Shown piece after piece: positions 39,955 to 48,379 of a DNA stretch of 64,000 nt (positions within the stretch are counted from its first letter, which is position 1; each line of letters begins with the position of its first letter). Location of the stretch: positions 78,675 through 142,674 of the forward strand of contig JACKPK010000005.1 in assembly GCA_024233595.1 (NCBI GenBank). Direction: 5' to 3'. The notes beneath the pieces are model-generated. The model ran no database searches and was not told the DNA's origin. It was given only the letters and a program-made list of their open reading frames with translations. This DNA is from Deltaproteobacteria bacterium. Its GTDB lineage: Bacteria; UBA10199; JADGCS01. A program made the translations under genes and the position numbers.

Positions 39955-40406
39955 ATGGCGAGATAAAGCTGGTTTTAGAGCCAAAAGGCCCCGCGTTTTC
40001 AGGGATTTGGTTCAACGGGAAAAAAAGTGGGTTGGCCGATTCAAGGCAAGTGGGTGATTTTTGTATTTTACCCCAAACCTTCACTCCAGGTGCACAGCAC
40101 AAGGTTGTTCGTTTGCAGGATCACCATGCCGGTGGAAGCACAGAATACGGTGATGATTGGGAGTCAGACTTGGATTCTCCTGCACAACTCAAAAGGTTTA
40201 AAAGAAAAATACCGCTTTCTCTTTATATGTTGCTGACGACCAAGACAAATCAATTGCCGGAGCTTACGACTTGGGGCTTTTGGGGGCTACACCAAACGAC
40301 ATAGTTTTTTAATAGATCGAAGGGCAGCTCACTAAGATCTTGAAAGAGTCGATACAAAAATCATGGAGAAGAGGTTTATCATCTTCTTGAATCCATTTCT
40401 GCTTAG
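39955..40406 (+). pseudogene. Bcp/PrxQ-type peroxiredoxin, heavily frameshifted
   Basis: GGAGG precedes ATG 39955, but the frame hits TAA after three codons. Following all three frames restores a Bcp protein in order: VGLADxxGKWVIFVFYPK, then TFTPG and TAQG with the peroxidatic Cys of FTPGC lost by one missing base, then LKRFKEKYRF, ADDQDKSIAGAY, YTKRHSFLIDR, ILKEVDTKNHGEEVYHLLES and TAG at 40404. The total is about 150 aa, the usual size. It would reduce peroxides with thioredoxin. At least six one-base indels are needed, most in short homopolymers. Confidence 0.75.
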
Positions 40407-40560
40407 GGTTGTGACACTGTTGCTTGTTGGTAAAATTGTTAGTTATATTAGTTAATATTAGACAAAAATAAGCTGGTCATTAAGGTCCAGGTCTCTTCAA
40501 GAATTGCTTCCTGGTAAACTTCTTTCTGCTAGAGTGGGAGATGGTTTTTCTAGAGGCCGG

Positions 40561-42808
40561 GTGAGAATCAGAGTCAAATTATTGTTGTTTTATTCAGTAA
40601 TCGTTATTGCCAGCTGTTTTTAACGACCTGGTTTTTTCTTTTTACCGAAATCTTCTTTACCAACAAACATCTCAAAATGAGCTCTTGGTCGTGGCCGAAA
40701 AGGCACGTTTTTTAGAAGAGAGCTTTTGGAATCTGAAACGTGACCTTAACATCATTTCTCGCTTTCCTCCCATTCAGGGGATCATTCGTTCCGAAGAAAC
40801 GGGTATCGATGAGCTTGATCAATCAACGGCGCAACAGTGGCGTGATCGTTTGAATCAACTCTTTGTTTCGATCGTTAATGACAGACCCTCTATGATGCAG
40901 ATTCGTTATATTAAAGCCAATGGTGATGAATTAGTGCGTGTCGACCGGCGATCGAGTCAGATTCATGTGGTGGGTTTGGATCAATTGCAAAACAAGTCCC
41001 ATCGTCCTTATTTTAAGGAGATCATTAAAAACAAGGTCGGCGAGTTTGTGGCGACCGAGATCAGTTTGAATAAAGAGAATGATAAAGTCACTTACCCGCT
41101 GCAAGAAATGCAGCGCTTTGGGATGCCCATTGCCGATGAGCGAACGGGAAAAGTGTATGGCGCTTTGGTGGTCAATATTAACTCGCGTCTGTTTTTAAAA
41201 GACATGTTTCGCAATGTTTCAAATTCGGATAGTCGAAAATACTTTGTTGTGAACGAAAAGGGCGATTTTTTGTATTACCCTCTAAAGAAATTAGGGTTTC
41301 AATACTTAATCGATAAAGACGTGCCCAAGGCTTTTGACCTGTACCCTGAGTTGTATGATGTCGTTTTAGAGAATTCATCAGGTTTTTTTCATGATAAAGA
41401 TAAAAATTCTTTCATCACTTGGGAAAAAATAAAAATCGGCAACGGTGATTTTAGACCGGGATGGACGTTTTTTTCTGAAAATGACGAAGACAATGTTTTT
41501 GGTCCTATGGAGGACATGAACACTCTGGCGATTGCGGCCATTTTGATTTTTGTGTTTGTGTCTTCGGTTATAGGATCCATTTTTGGAAGACGCATCACGG
41601 GGCCATTGAGTGACTTAACAGAAACCGCCCAGCTCATTTCAGAAGGTCAGCGCGATGTTGATATTGTGATTCCCGATAGACAAGATGAAGTGCATGATTT
41701 GGCCTTGGCTTTTAGTAATATGATGAAAAACTTGAACCTGGCCGACGCTAGGGTTTCTTCGGTTTTTAAAACAGCTAAAGATGCCATCATTGTTTTTGAC
41801 CAGTACGGTGTCATTCGTTTTGCCAACCCGGCTGTTTTACCTATATTTGGTTACACCACCAATGAATTGATTGAGCAATCGGTGGGTCTGATTTTTTCCT
41901 CAAAAAATGCCGAAGGCGATAAGTTCACGATCGAAGACATTGGGCTTGCGGGACTTGTTGAGCAAGGCTCTTATAAAGAGCTTGTCTCTGTTAAAAAAGA
42001 TGGAGTGAAGTTCCCAGTGATGATTTCGGTGAGTGAGTTTTATTTAGAAGGGCAACGGAATTTTACTTGTGTCATCAGAGATATCACTGAGCTCAAAGAA
42101 AAAGAATTGGAGCTCAAACGCATTAACAAAGAGTTGGAGCAGTTCACTTATGTTGCGTCTCACGATTTAAGAGAACCGCTTCGTAAAATTCAAAGTTTTG
42201 GTGATTTATTGTTAGAAGATTTTGCTGGTGGTTTGTCGAGCGAAGGGCAAAAATGTGTGAACACCATGCGGGATTCGGCTAAAAGAATGGCTGATCTTAT
42301 TTCGGATCTTCTCAAATACTCGCGGGTGCAACGTCTGAATGACCCTTTTGAAAACGTGGACCTTAACGAAGTGGCCAGAGAAGCGCTTTCGGATCTGGAA
42401 GTGTCCATCATCGAATCAGGTGCCAAAATAGAGCTTGGCAAGTTGCCTATTATTCACGGCAATAAAATTCAAATGGCACAATTGTTTGGAAATCTAATTG
42501 GCAACGCTATTAAGTACGTGCCCAAGGATCGCAAACCCCAGCTTCGTATTTCATTTGAAGACGATGTGGAACGTTTTCGTTTGGTTTTTTCTGATAACGG
42601 CATTGGTGTGCCAGCAGAACATCAAAAGAAAATTTTTGAACCGTTCCGACGCTTGCACACGCGCGAAGAATACCAGGGAACAGGCATAGGGCTTTCGATC
42701 TGTTACCAAATTGTTTTAAAACATGGCGGCAGACTTTTTGTCGAAAGCGAAAACGAAGAGGGAAGTCGTTTCATTGCGGAATTCCCAAGTGAAGTGAAAG
42801 TGCTGTGA
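40561..42808 (+). CDS. Membrane sensor histidine kinase (Cache-HAMP-PAS-HisKA-HATPase), N-terminal frameshift
   Basis: GTG 40561 (AGAGG upstream) begins VRIRVKLLLFYSVIVIAS, the first membrane helix. It shifts frame near 40605 into the long frame (TTG 40607 on, 733 aa). Removing one T joins them. A Cache-like extracytoplasmic domain fills about 30-320, followed by a second helix (LAIAAILIFVFVSSVIGSIF), HAMP, PAS (VFKTAKDAIIVFDQYGVIRF) and HisKA with YVASHDLREPLRK, where the phospho-acceptor is H519 of the long frame. HATPase boxes NLIGNAIKYV and DNGIGVP follow, then GTGIGLSICYQIV. It senses an external ligand; no response regulator is adjacent. The kinase itself is intact, so the indel marks the edge of the damaged patch. 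Confidence 0.9.
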
Positions 42809-42838
42809 AGTTTTTTAAATAAACTCTAGACAAAGCTA

Positions 42839-42844
42839 TATAAT
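42839..42844 (+). promoter_or_regulatory. Possible -10 box before the orphan 277-aa gene
   Basis: TATAAT at 42839-42844 lies 59 bases before GTG 42903, downstream of the kinase stop. No convincing -35 is seen at 16-18 bases. Confidence 0.3.
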
Positions 42845-42902
42845 TATAAAACCATACTCTTCTTGGCCAAGTGATTGTGAACTTGATGAACAAGGAGATT
42901 GT

Positions 42903-43736
42903 GTGAAAGCCCCAGCCGTTAATGCTTTTTTGCCCTTTGTGAGAGACTTGCCTTTGATTTCTGGCTTGAGGCCAGGACCTCAAATCCAAGCAATAGACTC
43001 ACAGAAACCCTTAACACAAGTTTACAGAGTCGAAAATACAGGGCTTGTTCTTGTTCGTCCTATAGCAGCTGAAACAAATGGCGATCGTTCTGTTTACATT
43101 GGTGATCAAGGCACGCGTCAATATCATCAACTTAAACTTGCAGGCACAGAACTTGATCGTTTGGTCATGCGAAGCTCTTCGCAACCGCATGATTGGTTTT
43201 ATTCTGCCCAAGGCTTATCGTCCCCTTTAAGAATTCGTTGGGTGCTTGATGGAAAACCTGGTTTTTCAGGAGTTTTTGCAAGCATGAGCCGGACCCAATT
43301 TGGCAAGGAAACTGTTTTTCCTTTGGCTAGAATCAATTCAGGTCAGTTGAATGAGGATGAGCAGGCCGCGTTTGATGCTTTATTTGAAGGAGCTCAATTT
43401 TTTGCTGCCAATGATTATCAGTCATCTCATTTCATGGTGAACTGCCACAATCGCGATTTTCATTTGGTTGTGGCTTTGTCACCAAGCTTTGAAGACAAAC
43501 CAAAGGCCACCTTGTTTGACTTAGAAACAGGAAGAAAAATTAGCGTAGAGAGTGATCAGGTTACAATCACTAAAACGCCTGAGGGCGCGCGTTATACCTT
43601 TCAGTTTTTTGAAGGGGCCTCGCTGACCTTTTTGGTTGATCATAATGGGCAAGCTCTTCCAGAAGAACGCAAAGGCACCTTTGTTTCTGCCTTACAAACT
43701 TTGCCGGTTGATTTGTTTTTTAGGGATCAAAAATAA
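42903..43736 (+). CDS. Orphan 277-aa protein
   Basis: Starts at GTG 42903 with AAGGAG ten bases upstream. No signal peptide or membrane helix is seen and no family is recognised. The sequence alternates beta-like strands (TQVYRVENTGLVLVRPIA; TLFDLETGRKISVESDQVTI) with a central acidic helix (NEDEQAAFDALFEGAQFFAA). The composition is normal for a cytosolic, mostly beta protein. It is downstream of the kinase on the same strand and overlaps the 3' end of the convergent lytic transglycosylase gene by ten bases. Function unknown. Confidence 0.7.
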   Translation: MKAPAVNAFLPFVRDLPLISGLRPGPQIQAIDSQKPLTQVYRVENTGLVLVRPIAAETNGDRSVYIGDQGTRQYHQLKLAGTELDRLVMRSSSQPHDWFYSAQGLSSPLRIRWVLDGKPGFSGVFASMSRTQFGKETVFPLARINSGQLNEDEQAAFDALFEGAQFFAANDYQSSHFMVNCHNRDFHLVVALSPSFEDKPKATLFDLETGRKISVESDQVTITKTPEGARYTFQFFEGASLTFLVDHNGQALPEERKGTFVSALQTLPVDLFFRDQK

Positions 43737-45865
43737 AATCTCTTGTACAAGAGGTAATTCACCAAAACTTTTTTCACGTATTTATTTGTTTCTATGTAAG
43801 GGATGAGTTCAATGAACTCATCCATTTCCATATTGGGGGCTTTTTTGCGCCACCTTTGAATAGCGTCTGGGCCTGCGTTGTAGCCCGCGATGGCGTACAC
43901 CAAAGTGTCGTCGAGTTGGTCTAAAAGATGTTTTAAATAAAAGGTGCCAAACAAAGTGTTCAGCATCGGACGATTCAAATCTTCGACCACAAAACCTCTG
44001 TAATTGATCAAACCGGCGATTTCTTCTGCTGTAGGGGGAATGATTTGCATCAAACCGTAAGCAGCAGCCCAGCTCAGAGCTTCGGGTTTAAAAGTTGATT
44101 CTTGTCTCATAATCGCAAAAGGTAAAGCTTGATCCAGATCCCACATTTTTGTGTGTGGCAGAATGTAATCTTGATAGGCTAAGGGAAAGGAGATCGCAAA
44201 AACATCGTCTTTTTGCGCGCCTGCGATTTGCCCACTGTAACCAAGTTTACGCACAGCGTAGCCACGGTGATAGTTTTGAGCACTTTGCAGCTGCATGAGT
44301 TGTTCCAAGCTGGGAACGCTTTTGCCGGCTACAGAAAAACGAGTTTCATCAAAGGCGTAATTGTCTAAACCGAGGCCAGCCAAAAGAATAGCGCGTTTTA
44401 AATGATGGTCTTTGATTTTTGCCTCAAGACTTTTGCTTCTTTGTTTTGATAAATTGATTTTTGCTGGAAAATGCGAAAGCATTTTTGGGTCGATGAGTGT
44501 TTTGCTGTTTAGAGATTTTTGTTGCAAGCGCTGCTTGGCCAGTAAGCCATAGTAATCAACAGGATCACTAAGCATGATTTTTTTATAAAGGGCCTGCGCT
44601 TTGGATTTTTGGTTTTGCTTTTCAAAAACACGTGCTTGCCAGTAATCAAGCATGATCAAATCGTTTTTGTTTCTTCGGTAAAAAGGACGCAAGTTTTCGA
44701 TCTCTTTTGAGGCTTGTTCATATTGCTTGGTGAGGTAAAAGCTCCACAAACGAAACCAGCGCGCGCGGTCTTGTTGCCAACGTCCACCTTTGTTTGTGAA
44801 TTCGGCAAAGTAATCAGCCGCTTTTTTGTACTGTTCAGAATCAAAATACAAAAACCCTAATTTAAAGCGCGCCAGCGAGGCCTGTCGAGATTGGGGGAAT
44901 TTTTTTAATAAATCTTTATTTGTTTTAATGGCCTCTTCAAAGGCATCGTAACGAGAGTAAGCTTGCGCAATGAGTTCTAATAATTCCGGTTCGCTGAGCT
45001 GATGATTGCCGTTTTTTAACAAAGCTTCGTAGCGCTTGGCTGATTCGCGGTAGTCACGCGAGCGATGAAAACCATAGGCAACGCGTTCTTCGTATTTGGA
45101 ATCGTTCTTGTAAAAGCCTTGCCAGATTTCGAGTGCTTTGTGTGGGGAACCATTTTTAATGAGCTGTTCTGCACGCAAGTTCCACATGGCGGCGCTCATG
45201 ATTTTTAAGTCAGGTGTTGAGCGACTTTTGAGGAGCGTTAAAATGCGTTGGTCGTAAAGTGTGCCGGGGTTTTTGACCAAGATGTTTTCAAAATGAACTT
45301 TTGCTTTTGCATTGTGGCCTTTGTGGAATGAGGCCATGCCTTTGGCAAAACTTGATTTGATCTGCACCCATTTGTCTTTGCGGTATTTTTTGAGCAGAGG
45401 GGCGGTTTCGGTTTCGATGCTTTGTTCCTGTCCGGCTAAAGCCAAAGCTTCTTGTCTGAGCCAAAAGCGATCAAAATCAATTTTTTTTATGGGATTTGAA
45501 ATGCTTGGCAAGAGCTTGAGTGCGTTTGCAGCATCCTTTTGTTTAAGATGTATTTTGGCCAAATGATAATCGCGGTAATCTTTTAATATGGAATTTTTGC
45601 TGATGCGTTCGAGCAATTTTTGCGAGGCATCCCCATGGCCTTGTTCGGCTTGTTGCAGAGCCTTTTGGAAAAGCTTGGTGTCTTTGAGTTCGCTACGGTT
45701 CGCAACGGCTTGTAATTTTTGGAAGCGTTCGTCGTGAATTTTTTGAATGTCTTGCAGCCAATTGTTTTGATCGAATTTTGTTTGTTGCTCTGCTTGCACC
45801 AGAGACGTTGGTGTTGAGAACAAGATGAGCGCTAGTATTGCGAAACGTTTTAGGTCAAAACGCAT
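43727..45865 (-). CDS. Soluble lytic murein transglycosylase (Slt70-like)
   Basis: 712 aa from ATG 45865 (AAAGGA upstream, followed by a signal peptide RFAILALILFSTPTSLVQA); the frame extends 16 codons further without a signal. A superhelical TPR-like region fills about 40-530. The SLT domain near the C-terminus has the catalytic glutamate in AIMRQESTFKPEALSWAAAY and the segments YGLMQIIPPTAEEIA and AIAGYNAGPDAIQRW. It cleaves peptidoglycan glycan strands to 1,6-anhydromuropeptides in the periplasm. It is convergent with the orphan gene, and its start is just below the MazG stop at 45877. Confidence 0.93.
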   Translation of the reverse strand: MRFDLKRFAILALILFSTPTSLVQAEQQTKFDQNNWLQDIQKIHDERFQKLQAVANRSELKDTKLFQKALQQAEQGHGDASQKLLERISKNSILKDYRDYHLAKIHLKQKDAANALKLLPSISNPIKKIDFDRFWLRQEALALAGQEQSIETETAPLLKKYRKDKWVQIKSSFAKGMASFHKGHNAKAKVHFENILVKNPGTLYDQRILTLLKSRSTPDLKIMSAAMWNLRAEQLIKNGSPHKALEIWQGFYKNDSKYEERVAYGFHRSRDYRESAKRYEALLKNGNHQLSEPELLELIAQAYSRYDAFEEAIKTNKDLLKKFPQSRQASLARFKLGFLYFDSEQYKKAADYFAEFTNKGGRWQQDRARWFRLWSFYLTKQYEQASKEIENLRPFYRRNKNDLIMLDYWQARVFEKQNQKSKAQALYKKIMLSDPVDYYGLLAKQRLQQKSLNSKTLIDPKMLSHFPAKINLSKQRSKSLEAKIKDHHLKRAILLAGLGLDNYAFDETRFSVAGKSVPSLEQLMQLQSAQNYHRGYAVRKLGYSGQIAGAQKDDVFAISFPLAYQDYILPHTKMWDLDQALPFAIMRQESTFKPEALSWAAAYGLMQIIPPTAEEIAGLINYRGFVVEDLNRPMLNTLFGTFYLKHLLDQLDDTLVYAIAGYNAGPDAIQRWRKKAPNMEMDEFIELIPYIETNKYVKKVLVNYLLYKRFYF

Positions 45866-45876
45866 TTTGGTTCCTT

Positions 45877-46719
45877 TTATTGATCTTTGGCGTGTTGCCA
45901 GAGTTCTTCCCATTGTGTGGGAGAGAGGGTTTCTAGATTGATGTTTTTGGAGCGGGCTGATTCTTCCATGCTCTGAAAACGGCTTTTGAATTTACGATTG
46001 GCTTTTTGCAAAGCCAATTCGGGATTGATTTTTTTAAAGCGCGCGATGTTGGCCACGGTGAATAAAAGATCACCGATTTCTTCTTCGATTTTGTCGTTGT
46101 CGTTTTGCGCAATGGCTTCTTTGACTTCGTCTAATTCTTCATTCATTTTTTCGAAAATGCCGGAAACATCAGACCAATCAAAACCTGTTTTGGCGGCTTT
46201 TTTGCTCATTTTCCAGGCTTCAAAAAGGGCAGGCAACCCATTGGGAATGCCATCTAGCAGCGAATGAATTTGTTTGCCCTGATCTTGCTTTTCTTTCTTT
46301 TTGATCTCTTCCCAGTTTTTAAGCACCTCGCCAGAACCCGAAACCGACTTGTCGCCAAAAACATGCGGGTGGCGGCGGATCATTTTTTGATTAATCTCGT
46401 TGGCCACATCGTTAATGTTAAACTGCTTGGCATCGGTCGCAAGCTGCGCGTGCAAAATGACCTGCAAGAGCAAGTCGCCCAATTCTTCGCGTAGGTGTGG
46501 TGTGTCGTTGTTGTCGATGGCTTCTAGGACCTCGTGAGTTTCTTCTAATAAATAAGAGCGCAGGCTTTGGTGAGTTTGCTCGCGATCCCAGGGGCAACCT
46601 CCTGGGGCACGCAAACGCCGCACGGTTTCGATGAAGGCCACCAAATCGGGCAGGTCGCTTGCCTGTACTTGCTTTTGATCATTAGGGTTTTTGGATGCGT
46701 CGTTCATGACGAAGGTCAT
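45877..46719 (-). CDS. mazG: MazG nucleoside triphosphate pyrophosphohydrolase
   Basis: 280 aa, the two-domain MazG. The first domain has CPWDREQTHQSLRSYLLEE and the EExxE metal motif with EELGDLLLQVILHA. The second repeats it, KMNEELDEVKEAIAQ with EEIGDLLFTVANIARF. It hydrolyses NTPs to NMP and PPi, sanitising damaged nucleotides; in E. coli it also affects (p)ppGpp levels. A start at the second Met (MNDAS, 46707) is also possible, since neither has a good Shine-Dalgarno. It is divergent from the mazEF-type pair. Confidence 0.92.
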   Translation of the reverse strand: MTFVMNDASKNPNDQKQVQASDLPDLVAFIETVRRLRAPGGCPWDREQTHQSLRSYLLEETHEVLEAIDNNDTPHLREELGDLLLQVILHAQLATDAKQFNINDVANEINQKMIRRHPHVFGDKSVSGSGEVLKNWEEIKKKEKQDQGKQIHSLLDGIPNGLPALFEAWKMSKKAAKTGFDWSDVSGIFEKMNEELDEVKEAIAQNDNDKIEEEIGDLLFTVANIARFKKINPELALQKANRKFKSRFQSMEESARSKNINLETLSPTQWEELWQHAKDQ

Positions 46720-46788
46720 CGCATGGAAGGATTTTTAGGGCAATTTCTTTTGAATGCTTGGTATTTGTTCTTATCTTTTGATTCTAAT

Positions 46789-46818
46789 TTAGCATGATAT
46801 ATGCTACTATATTAGCAT
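46789..46818 (+). promoter_or_regulatory. Operator with three TAGCAT half-sites overlapping the antitoxin start
   Basis: TTAGCAT (46789-46795), ATGCTA (46801-46806, inverted) and TTAGCAT (46812-46818) form one inverted repeat plus a direct repeat 23 bases away. The last copy covers the ATG at 46817. TACTAT (46805-46810) is a candidate -10 that would start transcription at the ATG. This fits autorepression by the ribbon-helix-helix antitoxin (inference). Confidence 0.55.
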
Positions 46819-47074
46819 GAAAGCAACTACCATAAAGCTAGAAGGTGATCTGCTAAAATACCTTAATAGACACAAGCCTCGCAAAGAAAGCCTGAGTTCC
46901 TTTGTGCGTCAGGTTTTAGAGGGTTATCTTGAGGAACAGCGCGCCATTACGGCAGCTAAAGACTACAACAATTTTTTACAAAAGAACCCTGAAGAAGAAG
47001 AGTGGTTAGAAGAGTGGGGCAATGCGGATTTGAGTGAGGCGCCCAAGACCGCTAAGAAAAAGGGGCAAAAATGA
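46817..47074 (+). CDS. Ribbon-helix-helix antitoxin of a MazEF-type pair
   Basis: 85 aa. The N-terminal ribbon (MKATTIKLEGDLLKYLNRHK) and helices (ESLSSFVRQVLEGYLEEQRA) make a ribbon-helix-helix DNA-binding domain. An acidic tail (NPEEEEWLEEWGNADLSEAP) would neutralise the toxin, then a basic end. The start has no Shine-Dalgarno and lies in the operator. Its stop overlaps the toxin start (ATGA). Confidence 0.85.
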   Translation: MKATTIKLEGDLLKYLNRHKPRKESLSSFVRQVLEGYLEEQRAITAAKDYNNFLQKNPEEEEWLEEWGNADLSEAPKTAKKKGQK

Positions 47075-47394
47075 AGCGTGGGTCTTTGTATTGGGTAAAT
47101 CTGGAGCCCAGTGATCCTCCAGAATTTGGTAAGCTACGGCCCTGTTTGGTGGTGTCTCGCTCGGAGTATAATTCACGCTTGCCCACCGTGGCGGTGTTGC
47201 CGATTTCGTCAAAAGCGCCAGAAATATGGCCTTTGCGTTTAGAAATTCAGGTCAGCGCGCTCAAAAAAAAGTCATACTTGGTTGTTCCTGGAATCCGTCA
47301 GGTGAGTAAGGCGCGGCTCACAAAGTTCATTGGTCTTTTGTCAGATAAAGATTTGGAACAGGTTGATGAGGCGCTTGGCTTGTATGTGGGGTAG
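47071..47394 (+). CDS. MazF/PemK-type mRNA-interferase toxin
   Basis: 107 aa. MKRGSLYWVNLEPSDPPEFG followed by KLRPCLVVS is the PemK/MazF fold start. The segments LPTVAVLPISSKAP and SYLVVPGIRQVSKARLTKFI supply the catalytic Arg/Thr region. It would cleave mRNA at short motifs when released from the antitoxin encoded just upstream. Target sequence not predictable. The pair sits between mazG and a tRNA gene, a usual place for acquired modules. Confidence 0.9.
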   Translation: MKRGSLYWVNLEPSDPPEFGKLRPCLVVSRSEYNSRLPTVAVLPISSKAPEIWPLRLEIQVSALKKKSYLVVPGIRQVSKARLTKFIGLLSDKDLEQVDEALGLYVG

Positions 47395-47530
47395 GCACAA
47401 TGGAAAGTGTTCCGCCGTCAGGGCGGACACAACTTCAAGGTTTTTGGTTAGAGGTTGGTATTGGACGAAAAAAAAGGTCTTTAGAGAAGATACGTATTCC
47501 GTGATCATCCCCAAAAACCTTGTTAAAAAG

Positions 47531-47603
<73 letters not shown>

Positions 47604-47646
47604 TTACAATTGTGATTCCAACCCCCTGGAGGAGGATGGAGCGAGC

Positions 47647-47674
47647 ATATTACTCAAAGTCTTTGCCAAGGCAA
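47647..47674 (-). promoter_or_regulatory. Promoter of tRNA-Gly
   Basis: On the minus strand TTGCCT (plus 47669-47674), a 16-base spacer and TAATAT (plus 47647-47652) lie about 45 bases before the tRNA. The match and spacing are good. Confidence 0.55.
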
Positions 47675-47691
47675 GCGGAATTTTTCGTTTC

Positions 47692-47720
47692 TTTACATAT
47701 TCTCCCCAATGTGCGATAAG
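47692..47720 (+). promoter_or_regulatory. Possible rpsO promoter
   Basis: TTTACA (47692-47697), 17 bases and GATAAG (47715-47720) lie 171 bases before the rpsO ATG. The long leader between could hold a control structure, but no clear fold was found. The rest of the 287-base gap between the tRNA and rpsO holds nothing else recognisable. Confidence 0.35.
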
Positions 47721-47890
47721 CCGCGCCAGAGATGGGGCAGGCCCATCTTTTAACTAACTCTTTTTGCGATTCATCTGGTTGGTGTTTTGAAGGGTTCGTG
47801 GTCATTGTTGGTTCTTCCTATATAAGGACTTGCAATGACAATGAGCCTCTTCTGTCCGACTCGAGAGTTTGCTGTTTTCAGGAGAAAACT

Positions 47891-48160
47891 ATGTCTGTTT
47901 CACCCGAGGTGAAAAAAGAATTAATCGAAAAATACCGTCTTCATGGCTCTGATACTGGATCTTCCGAGGTTCAAATCGCCATTTTGACAACTCGCATTGC
48001 TAACCTTACCGATCATTTCAAAACGCACGAAAAAGATCATCATTCTCGTCGTGGATTGATCAAGCTTGTGAACCGTCGTCGTCGCCTTTTAAAATCCTTA
48101 AAAGGAACTGACCTTCCCAAGTACCAAGATTTGGTTGCGAAGCTAGGAATTCGTGGCTGA
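47891..48160 (+). CDS. rpsO: Ribosomal protein S15
   Basis: 89 aa, full length. The S15 signature [20 protein letters not shown] followed by [20 protein letters not shown] is complete. It binds 16S rRNA helices in the central 30S platform. Start ATG 47891 has AGGAG; the longer open frame upstream is leader sequence. rpsO precedes pnp, as in most proteobacteria, with a hairpin-rich gap between them. Confidence 0.97.
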   Translation: MSVSPEVKKELIEKYRLHGSDTGSSEVQIAILTTRIANLTDHFKTHEKDHHSRRGLIKLVNRRRRLLKSLKGTDLPKYQDLVAKLGIRG

Positions 48161-48201
48161 TTCAAGCATTAAGAACTCCCCAAATCCCTCATTGATGCAA
48201 A

Positions 48202-48325
48202 CGCAAAATTTGCGCTCTGGTTTTTTAACCAGGGAATTTGCTGTCGTCTTGCCTTTGGCAGACAAGAGGGCTGGGGTGCGTCTTTTGCCATGAGTCATCA
48301 AGACGGCTTTGTTTCTTGATGGCAA
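48202..48325 (+). promoter_or_regulatory. Hairpin-rich rpsO-pnp intergenic leader
   Basis: Several stems occur: CGCAAA/TTTGCG (48202-48214), CTGGTT/AACCAG (48217-48232) and a long one, CATCAAGA 48296-48303 with TCTTGATG 48314-48321, extended by TTGC/GCAA. In E. coli this interval contains the rpsO terminator and an RNase III stem by which PNPase controls its own mRNA. A like role here is inference. Confidence 0.55.
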
Positions 48326-48379
48326 GAGACAAAGAACAAAGCAACGCCATGGGGTGTTTGCTTTTAGTAGGAGTAAAAA

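Noticed and set aside
39955..40306. RecJ C-terminal fragment
   Set aside because: A brief resemblance of the FYPK segment to RecJ's OB domain failed; the order of FTPG, FKEKY and SFLIDR segments fits a Bcp peroxiredoxin.
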